64,000 nt of DNA from Geotalea sp. SG265 (GTDB lineage: Bacteria; Desulfobacterota; Desulfuromonadia; Geobacterales; Geobacteraceae), in assembly GCF_022808985.1 (NCBI RefSeq), contig NZ_JAKZFT010000007.1, positions 1 to 64,000 of the forward strand, in the 5' to 3' direction. This document shows positions 1 through 7,347 of the stretch, one piece after another; position 1 is the first letter of the stretch; every line of letters starts with the position of its first letter. The translations under genes were made by a program, and so were the position numbers. The notes beneath the pieces are model-generated. The model was not told the origin of the DNA. It saw only the letters and a list, made by a program, of their open reading frames with translations, and ran no database searches.

Positions 1-156
1 AGTAAAATGGCTGTAGGACATGGTGGGTTCCTTTCCGTAGTGAGTGTTGGTCGCGCTTCACACACTACCAGAAAACCATCATGTCCTGCTTTTTTATCAC
101 GTGGTGCACTTACGAATAGAATCTACCTGTGAAAATCGGACGGTACTATTTCACCC

Positions 157-837
157 ATGCCAAGAATAGCCCGCATCATAGCACCCGGCTACCCACATCA
201 CATAACGCAACGCGGCAATAATCGCGCTACAGTATTTTTCGATGATGAGGACCGGCTGACATATTTAAAGTTGCTGGCAGATTACACTCAGAAGCATCAT
301 GTGCAGATCTGGGCTTATTGCCTGATGAGCAACCATATTCATCTGCTCACCGTTCCCGAAACGGAAACCTCTCTGTCGCGTGGTATCGGCCTTGCTAACC
401 AGATGTATACCCAGTATCTCAATCGAAAGCTCAACCAGTCAGGCCGCATCTGGCAAAATCGTTTTTTTTCTTGTGTCGTCGAAAACGAGCGCTATCTTTG
501 GGCCGTTGCACGCTACATTGAGCGCAACCCGATTAAAGCAGGACTCGCTGCAAAAGTTGAGGGGTATCGGTGGTCCAGCGCCAAGGCCCATGTGTCAGGC
601 ACACATGACCCATTGCTTGCGGCAGAATTTTGGCTTTCACCGCAGGAACAGAATGCGTATCGGGAATTTGTGGCCTTTGAAGATGAAGAAATGGATAACG
701 CCATCCGCAAGGCCACTAACTCCGGCCGGCCTTTTGGATCGGAGTCTTTCGTTGATATGCTGGAATATAGGTTGAATCAGGTACTCAAACCAAAGAAACC
801 AGGACGACCTAGAAAGAAAACCGGGGAGTGTCCCTAA
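157..837 (+). mobile_element. IS200-like Y1 transposase of the RAYT type
   Basis: A 226-residue single-strand DNA transposase-like protein of the Y1/HUH class. The HxH metal pair is His60-Ile-His62 in the NHIHLL motif, and the likely nucleophilic tyrosine is Tyr120 in ARYIERNPIKAG, the usual spacing for REP-associated tyrosine transposases. The C terminus carries the basic GRPRKK tail common in this family. Such proteins normally act on REP palindromes rather than move as full insertion sequences, and no clear terminal repeats are visible here. The 156 bases upstream hold no gene. The gene ends immediately before an actP remnant, so it may mark an old insertion or deletion junction. Family call is secure; mobility is not shown. 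Confidence 0.85.
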
Positions 838-839
838 TT

Positions 840-1022
840 TTTCATTCCGATGCGCCGCTCTTCCCGCTCAAGAATCCGGGCATCGTCTCGGTGCCGATCG
901 GCTTCCTGGTCACGATTGTTGCCACCCTGCTCTTCCGCAACAAGCGTGAGGAGGAGATGTTCGAAGAGCTCTTTGTCCGCCAGACCACCGGTTATGGGGT
1001 AGCCAAAGCAGCGAGGCATTGA
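840..1022 (+). pseudogene. C-terminal remnant of acetate/cation symporter ActP
   Basis: About 60 codons read as the C-terminal end of an ActP-type sodium:solute symporter: a membrane segment around NPGIVSVPIGFLVTIVATLL followed by a charged tail (EEEMFEELFVRQTTGYG) typical of ActP ends. The other roughly 500 residues are missing. The 5' edge abuts the stop of the RAYT gene, so transposase-linked rearrangement probably removed the rest. A terminator-like hairpin at 1058-1087 follows and is probably the original terminator of the lost gene. Confidence 0.6.
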
Positions 1023-1057
1023 TTCGCCACTATTGCATTGTCATGGAATGTGATGCA

Positions 1058-1092
1058 GGGGCAGGAATTCCCGTGGGTTCCTGCCCCTTTCT
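1058..1092 (+). terminator. Rho-independent terminator after actP remnant
   Basis: A GGGGCAGGAA arm pairs with TTCCTGCCCC across a ten-base loop and is followed by TTTCTC. It lies directly downstream of the actP remnant. Confidence 0.6.
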
Positions 1093-1107
1093 CTTCGATC
1101 TTGGAAC

Positions 1108-1311
1108 TTGCGCTCGGCAAAGAAGCGGGCAGATACATATCAGGAATGGGTGGAAGGATCGATTCCGGAAGGCGAATGGGAGCTAATCCGGCAATCCCTT
1201 CAGCGAGGACAGCTAACCGGCAGCATTAGATTTGTGGATGAGATTGAGCAGAAGATCGAAAAGCGGGTGGAGTCTCGGGGACAGGGGCGCCCGAGGAAGA
1301 TTATAAAATAA
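1108..1311 (+). pseudogene. C-terminal fragment of a second RAYT-type transposase
   Basis: About 65 codons match the C-terminal region of RAYT proteins: a QRGQLTGS segment, a helix with a FVDEIEQKIEKR-like pattern, and a terminal GRPRK basic motif. The HxH motif and catalytic tyrosine are absent, so it is a remnant, not an active enzyme. It is not the missing end of the upstream RAYT, which has its own complete tail. Confidence 0.55.
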
Positions 1312-1347
1312 ATCTTTCCCCTTTTTCCCAAATGAAAGTCCAAAATC

Positions 1348-1374
1348 AAGAAGCCGCCCGAAAAGGCGGCTTCA
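1348..1374 (-). terminator. Terminator downstream of the antitoxin gene
   Basis: GAAGCCGCC pairs with GGCGGCTTC around a short loop. Read on the minus strand it is followed by TTGATTTT, just after the stop of the HTH antitoxin gene. Confidence 0.5.
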
Positions 1375-1386
1375 CAAAGACAAGGA

Positions 1387-1701
1387 TTACGAGTGCTGCG
1401 GCACCAGCTTTATCTCCAGTTTGCAGTTGACAGCGGCAGCGTACTTGCGAAGCATCTCAAGAGACGGGGAATGACGGTGAGAGCCAAGTGAAGCTTCTAC
1501 CCTCGCCAATGATGGTTGAGAAACACCCATTTTTGCCGCCACCTGTTCTTGAGTAAGCCCCGCTTGCTTGCGGGCCGCAAGAAGAGCATCCAGAGCAGCA
1601 AATTCATCATCCAAGGCTTCCCATGCTTTCTTGAAATCGGGGTCTTGAAGGTCTTTCTCCAATTTTTTCTTGGGGTGATACGAAACCGGTTTATAGCTCA
1701 T
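1387..1701 (-). CDS. XRE-family antitoxin (HigA-like)
   Basis: A 104-residue DNA-binding protein with an XRE helix-turn-helix at about residues 47-66 (LTQEQVAAKMGVSQPSLARVE). It overlaps the upstream toxin gene by 11 bases, so the two are translationally coupled. The order toxin then antitoxin is that of HigBA systems. By analogy it would neutralise the toxin and repress the shared promoter at 2030-2057. A long N-terminal segment before the HTH is lysine-rich, and the short C-terminal strand probably contacts the toxin. Partner and family are clear; activity is inferred. Confidence 0.8.
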   Translation of the reverse strand: MSYKPVSYHPKKKLEKDLQDPDFKKAWEALDDEFAALDALLAARKQAGLTQEQVAAKMGVSQPSLARVEASLGSHRHSPSLEMLRKYAAAVNCKLEIKLVPQHS

Positions 1702-2023
1702 GATTCATTACCTCCTTTTGCCGGGTGAGCGCTATATCGAGTTCCCATTTTGGTGTCTTGTCCGTCTTTTTAATGAAACTGTGAAGAATAACGATCTTTC
1801 TTCCGACCATAGTGCAGAAAAACGCTCTACCGATTCCTTCTTCTGCCTTGGCACGGATCTCAAAAAGGCCATTACCAAGCGCACGTGTATGCGGCATTCC
1901 CAAGTTGGGACCGTATTCTTCCATGCGTAAGGTCAATGCTCGAAATCGAGCACGCAAGCCAACAGGCCAAGCATCAAGCTCATCCTCAACAGCTTCGTTG
2001 TAAAACAAAAGACGGAAAGTCAT
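1691..2023 (-). CDS. RelE/HigB-like toxin (phage Gp49-like family)
   Basis: A 110-residue protein of the Gp49-like RelE superfamily: compact, with the hallmark pattern of a central GLFEIRAK strand, a FFCTMVGRKIVILHSFIKKT segment and a C-terminal helix. Relatives are ribosome-associated mRNA endonucleases. I chose the ATG at 2023 because the predicted -10 element lies at 2030-2035, which places transcription start at or next to this codon; an in-frame ATG at 2041 would lie upstream of the transcript. It forms a two-gene unit with the HTH antitoxin. Confidence 0.78.
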   Translation of the reverse strand: MTFRLLFYNEAVEDELDAWPVGLRARFRALTLRMEEYGPNLGMPHTRALGNGLFEIRAKAEEGIGRAFFCTMVGRKIVILHSFIKKTDKTPKWELDIALTRQKEVMNHEL

Positions 2024-2029
2024 GGCATC

Positions 2030-2057
2030 AATATACCACACATGTTATAAATGTAAA
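2030..2057 (-). promoter_or_regulatory. Putative sigma-70 promoter of the toxin-antitoxin pair
   Basis: On the minus strand TTTACA (2057-2052), a 16-base spacer and TATATT (2035-2030). The spacing puts the transcript start at about 2023, the toxin ATG, suggesting a leaderless message. Confidence 0.4.
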
Positions 2058-2112
2058 GAACTTTGAAAGTGCAGCCCCAACCATCGGCAAAGCATCACTG
2101 GGCCTTCTAACG

Positions 2113-2150
2113 ACAAAAAAGCACCCTCCGAACGGAAGATGCTTTTTTTG
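2113..2150. terminator. Bidirectional terminator-like hairpin
   Basis: An AAAAAAGCA arm pairs with TGCTTTTTT around an inner stem of CCG/CGG. It has T-runs on both strands and separates the mobA remnant from the toxin-antitoxin pair. Confidence 0.5.
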
Positions 2151-2179
2151 CATCAAAAAAATCCCTCAGCGTCAACCCA

Positions 2180-2403
2180 TCACCGGCAGCAGCTGCAAAG
2201 CTGCACCTCTCCATCCTGCACAGCCTCGTTGCGCAACCGGTAATAATCCTCCAGAGTATTGATATTGGCGAGGAACAGAACTCAGGATCAAACCGCGCCG
2301 CTTCGGTGGCCGTCACCTCCCGAACCCTGACCTTGGGGAGCAGCGAGATCACCCGTTGCTCCCCCTTCTGCATGAGATCTTCTAGCACCGGCAGAGCGCA
2401 CAA
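2180..2403 (-). pseudogene. Frameshifted C-terminal remnant of mobA
   Basis: The minus strand encodes LPVLEDLMQKGEQRVISLLP and then, after a frame change near 2268, NINTLEDYYRLRNEAVQDGE to a stop at 2180. Both pieces align with the C-terminal third of the intact MobA at 7348-8016 (LPALEELLQRDEKRM and NINTPEDYYRLR). The N-terminal nucleotide-binding two thirds are missing and the remnant starts only 16 bases after the oxidoreductase stop. The second oxidoreductase has an intact mobA in the same position, so this is probably the decayed duplicate. Confidence 0.8.
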
Positions 2404-2418
2404 GATCAGTTCATAAGG

Positions 2419-4470
2419 TCAATCCGCCTTCCTGATGCTGCACAACAGCCCCTTCCACTGGGGGTAGCCCATGATCGGCTCCCGACAGTTGCAATCGGTC
2501 AGGCGGTTGCAGTTGGCCTCCCTGGGCCAGCCGTGGGGCACCAGCACCACCCCTTCCATGGTCCGGTCGCTCACCTCCGCCTTCATCTTCACCCACCCCC
2601 GGTCGGTCTCGATGATCACGTCATCCTGATGGGCAAGGCCATATTTGGCCGCCGTCTCTGGACCCATTTCGGCGCGGGGATAGGGGTCGAACTTGCGCAT
2701 GGACTCCACGTTGTGCATCTGAGAGCCGTTGTAGTGGAGGTAGCGGGTACCGGTGGAAAGCACCAGGGGGTATTTTTCTCCCAGTTCCGCCCAGCGTGAC
2801 CCCTGGGGGCTCTTTTCCGGCTCCTGGTAGGTGGGGAGCGGACTGGCGCCGACCTTGGCGAAGGCCTCGCTGTAGATCTCGATCTTGCGCGTCGGCGTGG
2901 CAAAGGAACGGTCATTCAACGTGTAGTTCTTCTCCTGATAGACCCCCCCCTCCGGATTGTCCCGCAGGTAATCGAAGGAGAGGCTGCAGGGCCCCAGCTC
3001 ATGGGCGACCAGCTCTTCATCGGTCTGCCAGGGAAACTGCTCGCCGAACCCGCACGCCTCGGCCAGCCCCTTGTAGAATTCCAGGACCGTCTTGGTCTCG
3101 TGGAAACGGTCGGCTGCCGGCGGCCGCAGCATCAGGTACGGCAGACAATGGCAGACGTTGTAGTTGTAGCCGAGCCCCCAGAATTCCAGCTGGTTTGCAG
3201 CCGGAAGCACATAGTGGGCATGCTCTGCCGTCTCGGTCATGAAGAGATCGTAGACCACCAGCAGGTCCAACTTTTTGAAGGCATCGGTGAGGGCGTTGGA
3301 GTCGGGCATGGTGACCAGCGGGTTGCCTCCGGCGACGATAAAGGCCTTGATCTTGCTGGGGATGCTCTCCGGCACCAGGTTCATGACCGCGTAGGGGCTG
3401 GTCCGGTCCCAAAGCTCGTAGAAGAGCGGATATTCATCGGCCCCGAGGGGCTTGCCCGGGAAGGGGAGGCTCACGTCGGCCAGGCTTAGCCGGGGGCTGA
3501 TCACCCAGCCGCCGGGGACGTTGATGTTGCCGGTGATGGACTGGAGGATCGCCATGGCGCGGTCGGTCTGGCTGCCGTTGGCCTGCTGGTCCTGGGTGCA
3601 GGTGCCGTGGCAGATGCTCGCTCCCTTGGTGCTCGCGAAAAGCCGCGCCAGCTTGCGGATGTCGTCGGCCTTGACCTCGGTGATCGCCTCGGCCCATTCA
3701 GGTGTGTACTGCTGGATATGGGGCACAAGCTTATCGAAGCCGTAGGTCCACTTCTCCACGAACTCGTGATCGTAGAGGTCCTCGTTGACGATCACATGGA
3801 TGAGGGCCAGGGCGCCGTCGGTGCCGGGCCTGATGGGCAAATACATCTCCGCCTGGTCGGCAATGGCGATTTTGCGCGGGTCGATGACCACGACCTTTGC
3901 ACCCTTCTTTAGGTTTTCCTGGATGGCCAGGGCGAGGGCGAAGTCCGATGCGGCCGGGTTGTGGCCCCAGAGCACGTAGAGGTTGGAGTCCATTTCCTCC
4001 ACCGGATACTTGCCGAAGGTGATCTGCCTGGCCCGGATCCTCATGCGGAAGCAGATGCTCTCCACGGAAAAGAAATTTGGGGAACCGAAGGCGGCCTTGA
4101 AGCGATGGGTGAGCGAGCCCATCTCCAGGTTCTCCACGCCGATAGAGCCGCAGAAGAAACCGAGGGATGACGGGCCGAACTCCTCCTTAAGACCATTTAG
4201 CTTGGCGCCGATCTCGCTGTAGGCCTGCTCCCAGGAAATCTCCTGCCATCCCCAGTCCACCTTTTTCAACGGGCGCTTGATCCGGTCTTTATGATAGAGA
4301 TGCTCGATCATGGCCTGCCCCTTGGCGCAGATCTTTCCCTTGTTCATGGGGTGGGAATCCTGCCCCTTCACCCCGACCACCTTGCCGTCTTCAACTGTTA
4401 CCTCCACACCGCAGCTCTGGTAACAAAGACAACAGGCGGTATAAAACGTTTTCCTTTCTTTCTCAGCCAT
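2419..4470 (-). CDS. Cytosolic molybdopterin oxidoreductase (DMSO-reductase superfamily), paralogue 1
   Basis: A 683-residue bis-pterin Mo/W enzyme. The N terminus binds one [4Fe-4S] cluster through Cys13, Cys16, Cys20 and Cys48; a Cys at position 140 (VESICFRM) is the likely metal ligand. The C-terminal dinucleotide-binding domain carries the ATPTRKIEIYSE and LTDCNCREP motifs. No Tat signal or membrane segment is seen, so it should be cytosolic. It is roughly colinear with acetylene hydratase, whose metal-ligand cysteine falls at nearly the same position, but here Tyr17 follows the second cluster cysteine where the hydratase has its catalytic Asp. Substrate is unknown. It is the last intact gene behind the Moco-type riboswitch, after the CoA ligase, and is paralogous to 8045-10105. 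Confidence 0.85.
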   Translation of the reverse strand: MAEKERKTFYTACCLCYQSCGVEVTVEDGKVVGVKGQDSHPMNKGKICAKGQAMIEHLYHKDRIKRPLKKVDWGWQEISWEQAYSEIGAKLNGLKEEFGPSSLGFFCGSIGVENLEMGSLTHRFKAAFGSPNFFSVESICFRMRIRARQITFGKYPVEEMDSNLYVLWGHNPAASDFALALAIQENLKKGAKVVVIDPRKIAIADQAEMYLPIRPGTDGALALIHVIVNEDLYDHEFVEKWTYGFDKLVPHIQQYTPEWAEAITEVKADDIRKLARLFASTKGASICHGTCTQDQQANGSQTDRAMAILQSITGNINVPGGWVISPRLSLADVSLPFPGKPLGADEYPLFYELWDRTSPYAVMNLVPESIPSKIKAFIVAGGNPLVTMPDSNALTDAFKKLDLLVVYDLFMTETAEHAHYVLPAANQLEFWGLGYNYNVCHCLPYLMLRPPAADRFHETKTVLEFYKGLAEACGFGEQFPWQTDEELVAHELGPCSLSFDYLRDNPEGGVYQEKNYTLNDRSFATPTRKIEIYSEAFAKVGASPLPTYQEPEKSPQGSRWAELGEKYPLVLSTGTRYLHYNGSQMHNVESMRKFDPYPRAEMGPETAAKYGLAHQDDVIIETDRGWVKMKAEVSDRTMEGVVLVPHGWPREANCNRLTDCNCREPIMGYPQWKGLLCSIRKAD

Positions 4471-4582
4471 CTTTTCCCTCCAGTTTTGTGGTGTGCATGC
4501 CTTTCATAACATCATCAATGCCTGATCTGCTCCTTGTATCCGACCTCCGTTTCCGTGGATTGTTTTCAATGTCCCTCCCTGT

Positions 4583-5977
4583 TCATTCCCGGCAATCCTT
4601 GATCTGCCTCTTGCCGGTGCCGGTGGTGAACCAGCCGGCGGTGTCGAAGGTAATGCTCCGCAGGACCAGGGCCTTCTGCCGGAAGAGGGGAGCCACCGGC
4701 TCCTTGCGCAAAAGCATGGCAACCGCCTCCCTGGCGATGCGCTCTTCCTCACCGCCACTAACCTGCAGGCAGAGGTGGAGCTGATCCTGGTCGGCAAACC
4801 TGCGCACCTCGGCAGCAAAGTTGAGCACACCGTCGATGGCGAAGAGGGCCTCATCCAGGATGGGCATGTTCAGGCTCAGCCCTTGGGCAAGGGGCACGGC
4901 CGCCTCGAAGCGCCCCCGGACCGGTCCCAGTCGTCGCAACACCGAACCGCACGGGCAGGGCTCGGTAAGCATGCGCGCCCGGTCCCCGGTACGGTAGCGA
5001 ATAAGGGGCATGCCGGTCCGGGTCAGGGTGGTGAAGACCACTTCCCCTTCGACGCCATCAGCGACCGGCTGGCCGGTGAGGGGATCGACAATCTCCGTGT
5101 AAAGATCCGCCTCCCGCAGGTGATACCCTCCCCGCGCCTCGCACTCGACCCCGCCACCAAGGCCGGTTTCGGTCATACCGTAATGGGTGAATACCCGGCA
5201 GCCCCAGCGTTTTTCCAGCCGTTCCCCAATGGCCGCCGGTACATAATCGGTGGACAGGAGCACGCTTTTCACCCAGCCGGCCGGGATTACGTCGCTCCCA
5301 GCGCCGCAGGCCAGGGAAAGGATCTGGGTGGGTATGCCCACCAGGCATGCCCCCCGATGGCGCATAATTTCAGCACGGGCAGCTGCGTCGTCCCGCACCG
5401 GCCCGTGGATGACCACTTTCATGCCGGTACGGTCAAGACCCCGCGACAGCAGATCCCCGACGCTGTCCGGTTGCTCCCCCGGCAGGAAAATGATGACCGT
5501 CTCCCCCGCCTCCACCATGGTGGACATGCCGTTGCTGAAGAAATCGATGGTCGATTCCAGGTCCCCGCCGGTGAAAAAGAGCCGTTTCGAGGCGCCGGTC
5601 GTCCCCGAGGTCTGCAGGGTGACGATCCGCTTGATCTCCCCCAGGGAGGTGCAGACCATGCGCATCCCCTGTTCCCGGACATGGGCAGGGGTCGTGAAGG
5701 GGATCCGCTCAAAGTCCGCGAGACTATTCATGGGGCCGATGTGGGCAAAAAGCTCGCGATAGAAGGGGCTCCGCTCCCGCGCATAGGCCACCACCTCTTT
5801 GAGCTTCTCCAGCTGGTATGCGGCGATGGCCGAAGAGGTAAGCGGCGCATGCACCGCCAGCCGTTGCCTGATCCAGTTTTCCAGGGGGGTCTTTGTTATG
5901 ACCTGGTTCCCTGCCGGCTCCGGCCGGATACCACGGAAGATTTGCTCCTGTTTTCGGGCCTGTTCAAGGATTACCAT
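4583..5977 (-). CDS. PaaK-like AMP-dependent CoA ligase (DVU_1553-type)
   Basis: A 464-residue adenylate-forming enzyme of the phenylacetate-CoA ligase type. Motifs in order are the phosphate-binding TSGTTGASK at about residues 123-131, YGMTETG in the core, and YRTGD with a following Cys-Pro-Cys-Gly segment. It overlaps the upstream C_GCAxxG_C_C gene by seven bases, so it belongs to the same operon. From memory this matches the family NCBI calls DVU_1553, which recurs with the neighbouring accessory families in deltaproteobacteria. Adenylation chemistry is well supported. The acid or protein it activates is unknown: it might activate a substrate of the adjacent oxidoreductase or take part in cofactor or enzyme maturation. 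Confidence 0.75.
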   Translation of the reverse strand: MVILEQARKQEQIFRGIRPEPAGNQVITKTPLENWIRQRLAVHAPLTSSAIAAYQLEKLKEVVAYARERSPFYRELFAHIGPMNSLADFERIPFTTPAHVREQGMRMVCTSLGEIKRIVTLQTSGTTGASKRLFFTGGDLESTIDFFSNGMSTMVEAGETVIIFLPGEQPDSVGDLLSRGLDRTGMKVVIHGPVRDDAAARAEIMRHRGACLVGIPTQILSLACGAGSDVIPAGWVKSVLLSTDYVPAAIGERLEKRWGCRVFTHYGMTETGLGGGVECEARGGYHLREADLYTEIVDPLTGQPVADGVEGEVVFTTLTRTGMPLIRYRTGDRARMLTEPCPCGSVLRRLGPVRGRFEAAVPLAQGLSLNMPILDEALFAIDGVLNFAAEVRRFADQDQLHLCLQVSGGEEERIAREAVAMLLRKEPVAPLFRQKALVLRSITFDTAGWFTTGTGKRQIKDCRE

Positions 5978-6444
5978 GGCCCACCTCCTTTGGCCACGCC
6001 GGCTGTGGATGCCAAAATCTCCCGGACCTTTGCCAGCGTCGCGATGAGGAGCAGGGCACAGGCCCGCTTGTCTGGGCTGGCCGTGAGGATCTCCCCACAG
6101 GTGATGCCACCGTAGGAGCGCTCCGCCTCCAAGGCGAACCAGCCGTTAAGCTCATCCAACAGCAGGGGAAGCTGGCTGTCCGACAGGTCTTGCTCCCTCC
6201 CCTCTACCAGACCGTGGGATAATGCGCAGGCGGCAGCGGTGAGGATGCCGCAGATCCCGGCCGATTGGCCGCCGCCAAAGCAGAGGGCGGCCATGGACCG
6301 CACCAGTCCCGGGTTGTCCTGCCCCTGTTCCTGCAGGAGCAGTTTCACCAGTATCTGGCTGCAGCAATACCCCTGATGACGCAGGGACAGCATCTCCAGG
6401 TAGGGGCCGTCCAGTTGAATCGGATTCGTCGGTTTGTCATTCAT
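5971..6444 (-). CDS. C_GCAxxG_C_C family protein (DVU_1555-type), copy 1
   Basis: A 157-residue cysteine-rich helical protein with the family signature: GYCCSQ near residue 27, a conserved AALCFGGGQ...GICG block in the middle and a single cysteine in a C-terminal YGGITCGEIL motif. The family is thought to bind a metal or redox cofactor but has no proven function that I know of. It sits between the CxxC redox protein and the CoA ligase and overlaps the ligase start. A diverged second copy with the same motifs is at 57853-58296, again beside a pterin-Mo/W enzyme, which ties the family to this type of enzyme. Confidence 0.78.
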   Translation of the reverse strand: MNDKPTNPIQLDGPYLEMLSLRHQGYCCSQILVKLLLQEQGQDNPGLVRSMAALCFGGGQSAGICGILTAAACALSHGLVEGREQDLSDSQLPLLLDELNGWFALEAERSYGGITCGEILTASPDKRACALLLIATLAKVREILASTAGVAKGGGPW

Positions 6445-6478
6445 GGCAGCTCTCCTGCATAAAAAATTTCACCCCTCG

Positions 6479-6958
6479 CTATTTGTCTTCCAGCATCCGC
6501 TCCGCCATGGCCATTTTCACCACGGCGTTTTCCTCGCTCACCAGCACCCGCTGGCAGGCCGGGCAGGCAGGCAAATCGGCAACGAAGGTCTCGTCCAGGT
6601 AGGCCAGTTTCACCGCTGCCCACTCCAGGGGCAGGTCGCAGGCTGCACAGATCCAGTCCACCTTTTCCCCTTCTTTGCGGGGGGGCATGTTGAAGCCTTC
6701 CAGGATCTTCATCCGATGTGAATAGGCGGTAAAAATCCGGTAACCACCATCTTCCTGAACATACTCCACCCAGTAGGTAACCTTGCCCGGAGTGGCATGG
6801 GCCAAACGATGCCCCGTTGTCCGATGGCTGTGGAAGCGCCCCTCCCCTTCGGCAACCGCCAGCACCTGGCGCAGATCCTCTTCCCGGATCCCCCGATCCT
6901 CCAGCAGCTTGCGCACCGCCGGTTCCATATACAGTTTCCTGTTGTCATCGTTGTTCAT
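6479..6958 (-). CDS. CxxC redox/zinc-ribbon protein (DVU_1557-type), copy 1
   Basis: About 159 residues. The N-terminal half contains a helical segment followed by VTYWVEYVQEDGGYRIFTAYSHRM, a block nearly identical in pattern to the copy at 58989-59474. The C-terminal half has two CxxC pairs (CAAC and CPAC), suggesting a rubredoxin-like or zinc-ribbon site. The start could be 6958 or 6967; both ATGs have a purine-rich ribosome site. It is the first gene after the Moco-type riboswitch and its terminator, so it heads the operon. The function is unknown. Family label DVU_1557 is from memory. Confidence 0.7.
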   Translation of the reverse strand: MNNDDNRKLYMEPAVRKLLEDRGIREEDLRQVLAVAEGEGRFHSHRTTGHRLAHATPGKVTYWVEYVQEDGGYRIFTAYSHRMKILEGFNMPPRKEGEKVDWICAACDLPLEWAAVKLAYLDETFVADLPACPACQRVLVSEENAVVKMAMAERMLEDK

Positions 6959-6982
6959 GCTTTCCATCCTTTCCCCTAAAAA

Positions 6983-7013
6983 CCCAAAAAGGCCTTTCAC
7001 ATGGAAAGGCCCC
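6983..7013 (-). terminator. Intrinsic terminator of the Moco-type riboswitch
   Basis: On the minus strand GGCCTTTC pairs with GAAAGGCC around CATGT and is followed by TTTTTGGG. It lies between the aptamer and the first gene, so the switch probably acts by premature termination. Confidence 0.75.
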
Positions 7014-7145
7014 GCGACGGTCCCGGATACTACCGAGCCGTTGGGTCTCCTTTGCATAATGGAAGGCAGCGCCGTTTCCCGCGCTACCCATAGGCCGGAC
7101 CGCCGTGAGGAGTTATCCTTTTAGGCGCCGCGGCTCGGAGATCGT
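7012..7145 (-). promoter_or_regulatory. Moco (molybdenum/tungsten cofactor) riboswitch, copy 1
   Basis: The minus strand carries the ordered conserved blocks CTCCGAGCCGCGGCGCCTAA, GGCGGTCCGGCCTA, GGGAAACGGC, TGCCTTCC, ATGCAAAGG and GACCCAACGGC. The same blocks occur twice more in the window, both times upstream of a pterin-Mo/W enzyme operon. The pattern fits the Moco RNA motif as I remember it, including a GAAA tetraloop arm. It precedes the CxxC protein, C_GCAxxG_C_C protein, CoA ligase and oxidoreductase operon. Mo versus W cofactor specificity cannot be read from the sequence. Confidence 0.78.
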
Positions 7146-7206
7146 TTTATTCGGTTTTGCGGAGGAAAACCTCCGGTGTTTCACAACGGGCTTCAGTTAG
7201 CCCTAT

Positions 7207-7347
7207 CAGGTTGTTGAAAAACGTCATGAGGAGGTTGCTATGCAAGGCTCAAGCGAGCGAGGGAACGAGGCGTACCCACTGTACGTTGAGTTTCCGAGCG
7301 AGCGGCAACGCAGCAGAGCGACCCCGCAATAGTTTTTCAACAACCTG
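7207..7347. repeat. 141-bp MITE-like element with perfect 16-bp inverted ends
   Basis: The ends CAGGTTGTTGAAAAAC (7207-7222) and its exact reverse complement (7332-7347) bound 109 bases that encode nothing. The interior has GAGCGAG/CGAGCG-like sub-repeats. The right end touches the mobA stop codon exactly. It resembles a dispersed repeat I recall from Geobacter genomes. It can also fold as one long hairpin and might end mobA transcription. Confidence 0.7.

Noticed and set aside
2419-4470. Acetylene hydratase
   Set aside because: Overall alignment is good and the ligand cysteine agrees, but the catalytic Asp of the hydratase is Tyr here. Substrate left open.
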